Origin: Auxenochlorella pyrenoidosa
Lineage: Eukaryota; Chlorophyta; Trebouxiophyceae; Chlorellales; Chlorellaceae
Reading direction: 5' to 3'
DNA: 21,865 nucleotides
Assembly (NCBI GenBank): GCA_001430745.1
Contig: KQ482040.1
Location: 976,565-998,429, forward strand
Both the position numbers and the translations under genes were made by a program. Below are positions 19,943 to 21,865 of the stretch, one piece after another. Positions within the stretch are counted from its first letter, which is position 1; each line of letters begins with the position of its first letter. A model generated the notes under the pieces. The model worked only from the letters and a program-made list of their open reading frames with translations. It was not told the origin of the DNA and made no database searches.

Positions 19943-21703
19943 ATGGAGTCGGCCACACGGGCAGTTGTTCTGCCCATCTTCCGCCGCTACTGGCTGTGGC
20001 ATGCATGGCAGGAAGCTGGCGGCGCGGCTGCAGCAGGAGCGTCCAAGGCTGGCAGGAATGCTGGGGCGGCAGCAACAGCCACCGCGCCGCGCAGCTGGCG
20101 GGAAGGGGTCAACCTGGAGGAAAAGGCGCAGCTGCTGGGCCAGCAGGCCACGCGTTGGGTGGGTGCAGGCGGACGAGTGCGTGCTGGCAAGCCAGGCTGC
20201 CCGCCGCAGGTCGTCATCACTGCCATGCCGTGCGGTTGCTCTGCTGTCCATGTCGTGGGGAGCACAGGGGCTCTAAATGATCTGCCTTGCCTGCAGGTCC
20301 AAAGCAAGCTGTGGGCCGAGTGGCGCAAGCTGGAGACGGCGCCAGAGGGCAGCCTGCGCAACCGCGGATACAGGCGCGGCCGCCGCAGGCCGCCGGGCGT
20401 GCTGTGCTTATGAATACCTTTTGCCTTGTCTCCCTGCAGGCTTCAACCGGCCTTGCAGCTGCATAGCCTCCTGTAGTGTGGCCAAGTGTGCGCTTGCCAA
20501 CTTGCATCCCAACGGCTCCTGCAGGATGGCTCAAGCAGTGCTGGCTCGAGAGGACCCGCGGGAGACGTTTCTGAAAAACGTGCCTGCCAAGCCGGGCCCC
20601 TTGGAAGTCATGTACCCAGTGAGGGGCAGGAGAAGGGCAGGGGCACGTGTATGGGAGTCGGGCGGAATGCCTGTATTCCGCCTGCCACAGGAAGTGGGGA
20701 TCCGCCTGCCGCCATGAGTGGTGAAGCGGTGGCGGCCCGCACCGTACCTTGCCATGCTCCCTCGCCCTGCTCCATTGTTGCACATGCAACCGATTTCTTT
20801 GCACAAGTTTGGGCCTTGTCCTTGCAGACTGCATTCCGTGAGAAGCTTGTGCGGCGGCGGCTGCGGCATGTGGCCGCCGATGGCCGGCGGCGGCACATGA
20901 CCCGGCTGCTTTGGTGGATGCTGGCAATGGTGCCGCAGGCGAGCCGATGTCACTGTATCGCCGAGGGCCGGCGCTCTCTCCAATATTCCTCCCCATTTGT
21001 GCGCCCTGTACAGCTGCTCGACGGGAGCTTCTGGGATAACTGCCTTTCGCTCAGGATTCTTGCGTTACCCCCCTGATCGACCGACCCTGTGCCAACCTTG
21101 CCCACTTGCCACCTGCAGCTGCCGCTGATGGTCACGCCGCTGCCCAACATCACCGTGTACTACACCGGGTATCGCATCTACTCGCATCTGCGAGCGCTGC
21201 AGGCACGGCATCGGGCTGCATCGGGGCGGGCACCTTGGGTGCAGCGAGGAGACCAGCAGGGTGCACTGCAAACCAGGCCTTGTTTCACGGCTTTGCACCA
21301 GGGAAGTTGCACGATCCCGCTCTCTGCTCTGCCAACGATGCAGGGCGCCAAGGCGCTTGAGCAGAGCCTGGAGCAGCTCAATTCCAAGCAGCTGCAGGAG
21401 CTGCGGGTGGCGGTGAGGCTGCCTGGGACAGGGGAGTGGGAGTGGGATTCAGGATCGAGGCGGTTGACACCCTTGGCATCCCTGGCATGACACAACATGC
21501 TGCTGCATACTGCGGGAATGACGCGTCGCACTTGGCGGCCTCAGCAGAGCACCGGGTTGCGGTACCACGGCGAGCTCCTTGACACTCGCCCTGCCCCGTG
21601 TCGCACCCTGCCCTGTGCAGCTGCTCACGCTGAAGGAGAGGAACCCGGAGTTTGTGTTCCGCCCAAAGGAGTGGCCCGAGCGCCTCATGCGCAAGGAGCA
21701 CCG
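19943..21703 (+). CDS. Mitochondrial K+/H+ exchange-related protein (Mit_KHE1/DUF2343-like), 3' partial
   Basis: Family members are linked to mitochondrial K+/H+ exchange, but the transport mechanism is not firmly established. Exons: 19943-20158, 20297-20373, 20525-20618, 20828-20938, 21119-21202, 21344-21412, 21621-21703; the last ends in phase 2, so the gene continues beyond the window. The order fits the family as I know it: VVLPIFRRYWLWHAW at the start, LWAEWRKLETAPEGSLRNR, REDPRETFLKNVP, KLVRRRLRHVA, the hydrophobic LLWWMLAMVPQLPLMVTPLP, then NITVYYTGYRIYSHLRALQ and GAKALEQ. Three introns (20374-20524, 20939-21118, 21203-21343) appear to use GC donors. The first of these is supported only by phase and family spacing; the other two join conserved segments. 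ATG 19943 is the only Met in its open frame before the conserved block. The name rests on remembered family resemblance, not a search. Confidence 0.8.
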
Positions 21704-21865
21704 GTGGGGGCGGCCGGGAGCGTGTGGCCATGCAACGAGGCCACGTCCTGTGCTTCAGCGTGCTGGGCGTGCACACAATGCAAGGCTGGCTTGTGTCTTG
21801 CTTACGACTGTGGAGGCGGCCCCTCTCATTCTCTCTCACTAGCCAGCCTCTCGACCCCATCCCCT
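21704..21865 (+). other. Intron of the KHE1-like gene running off the right edge
   Basis: It begins with a GT donor (CACCG|GTGGGG). No exon that restores phase and family similarity is recognisable before the window ends. The pyrimidine-rich tract at about 21820-21842 followed by AG could be an acceptor, but this is unproven. Confidence 0.5.

Overview
The window is nuclear DNA of a green alga, most likely a Chlorella-like trebouxiophyte. The evidence is GC-rich exons with strong third-position G/C preference, many short introns (about 60 to 760 nt) ending in CTGCAG or similar, TGTAA polyadenylation signals, and a nucleus-encoded bacterial-type ribosomal protein bS21. I found no tRNA, rRNA, CRISPR array or recognisable transposon.

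Six genes can be assembled by splicing short exons so that reading phase is kept at nearly every junction. (1) 247-5412 (+), cut by the left edge: the C-terminal histidine-phosphatase-like half of a PPIP5K/VIP1 inositol pyrophosphate kinase, 17 exons. (2) 5670-8703 (-): a secreted wall/matrix-type protein with signal peptide, nine xNxGx pentapeptides, a proline-rich rod and a Cys-rich tail. (3) 9145-12108 (-): an Ala/Gln/Glu-rich coiled-coil protein of unknown function. (4) 12552-18199 (+): a complete DEAD-box RNA helicase, 13 exons, probably nucleolar. (5) 18532-19343 (-): organellar (probably plastid) ribosomal protein bS21, 3 exons. (6) 19943 to the right edge (+): a Mit_KHE1/DUF2343-like mitochondrial K+/H+ exchange-related protein, 7 exons seen.

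Genes 1 and 2 converge on 5413-5669, and genes 4 and 5 converge on 18200-18531. Genes 3 and 4 diverge from 12109-12551, and genes 5 and 6 diverge from 19344-19942. Genes 2 and 3 are in tandem on the minus strand. The genes do not form one pathway; the arrangement is ordinary housekeeping synteny.

The most unusual points are an apparent excess of GC-AG introns (seven of about 57 by phase and conserved-protein evidence), a eukaryotic secreted protein with mycobacterial-MPTR-like xNxGx repeats fused to a hydroxyproline-rich-type rod, a tandemly duplicated 3' splice site in gene 3, an unassigned coding-like stretch upstream of gene 3, and a duplicated block inside the longest helicase intron. All gene models were made by eye, without RNA data or database searches.
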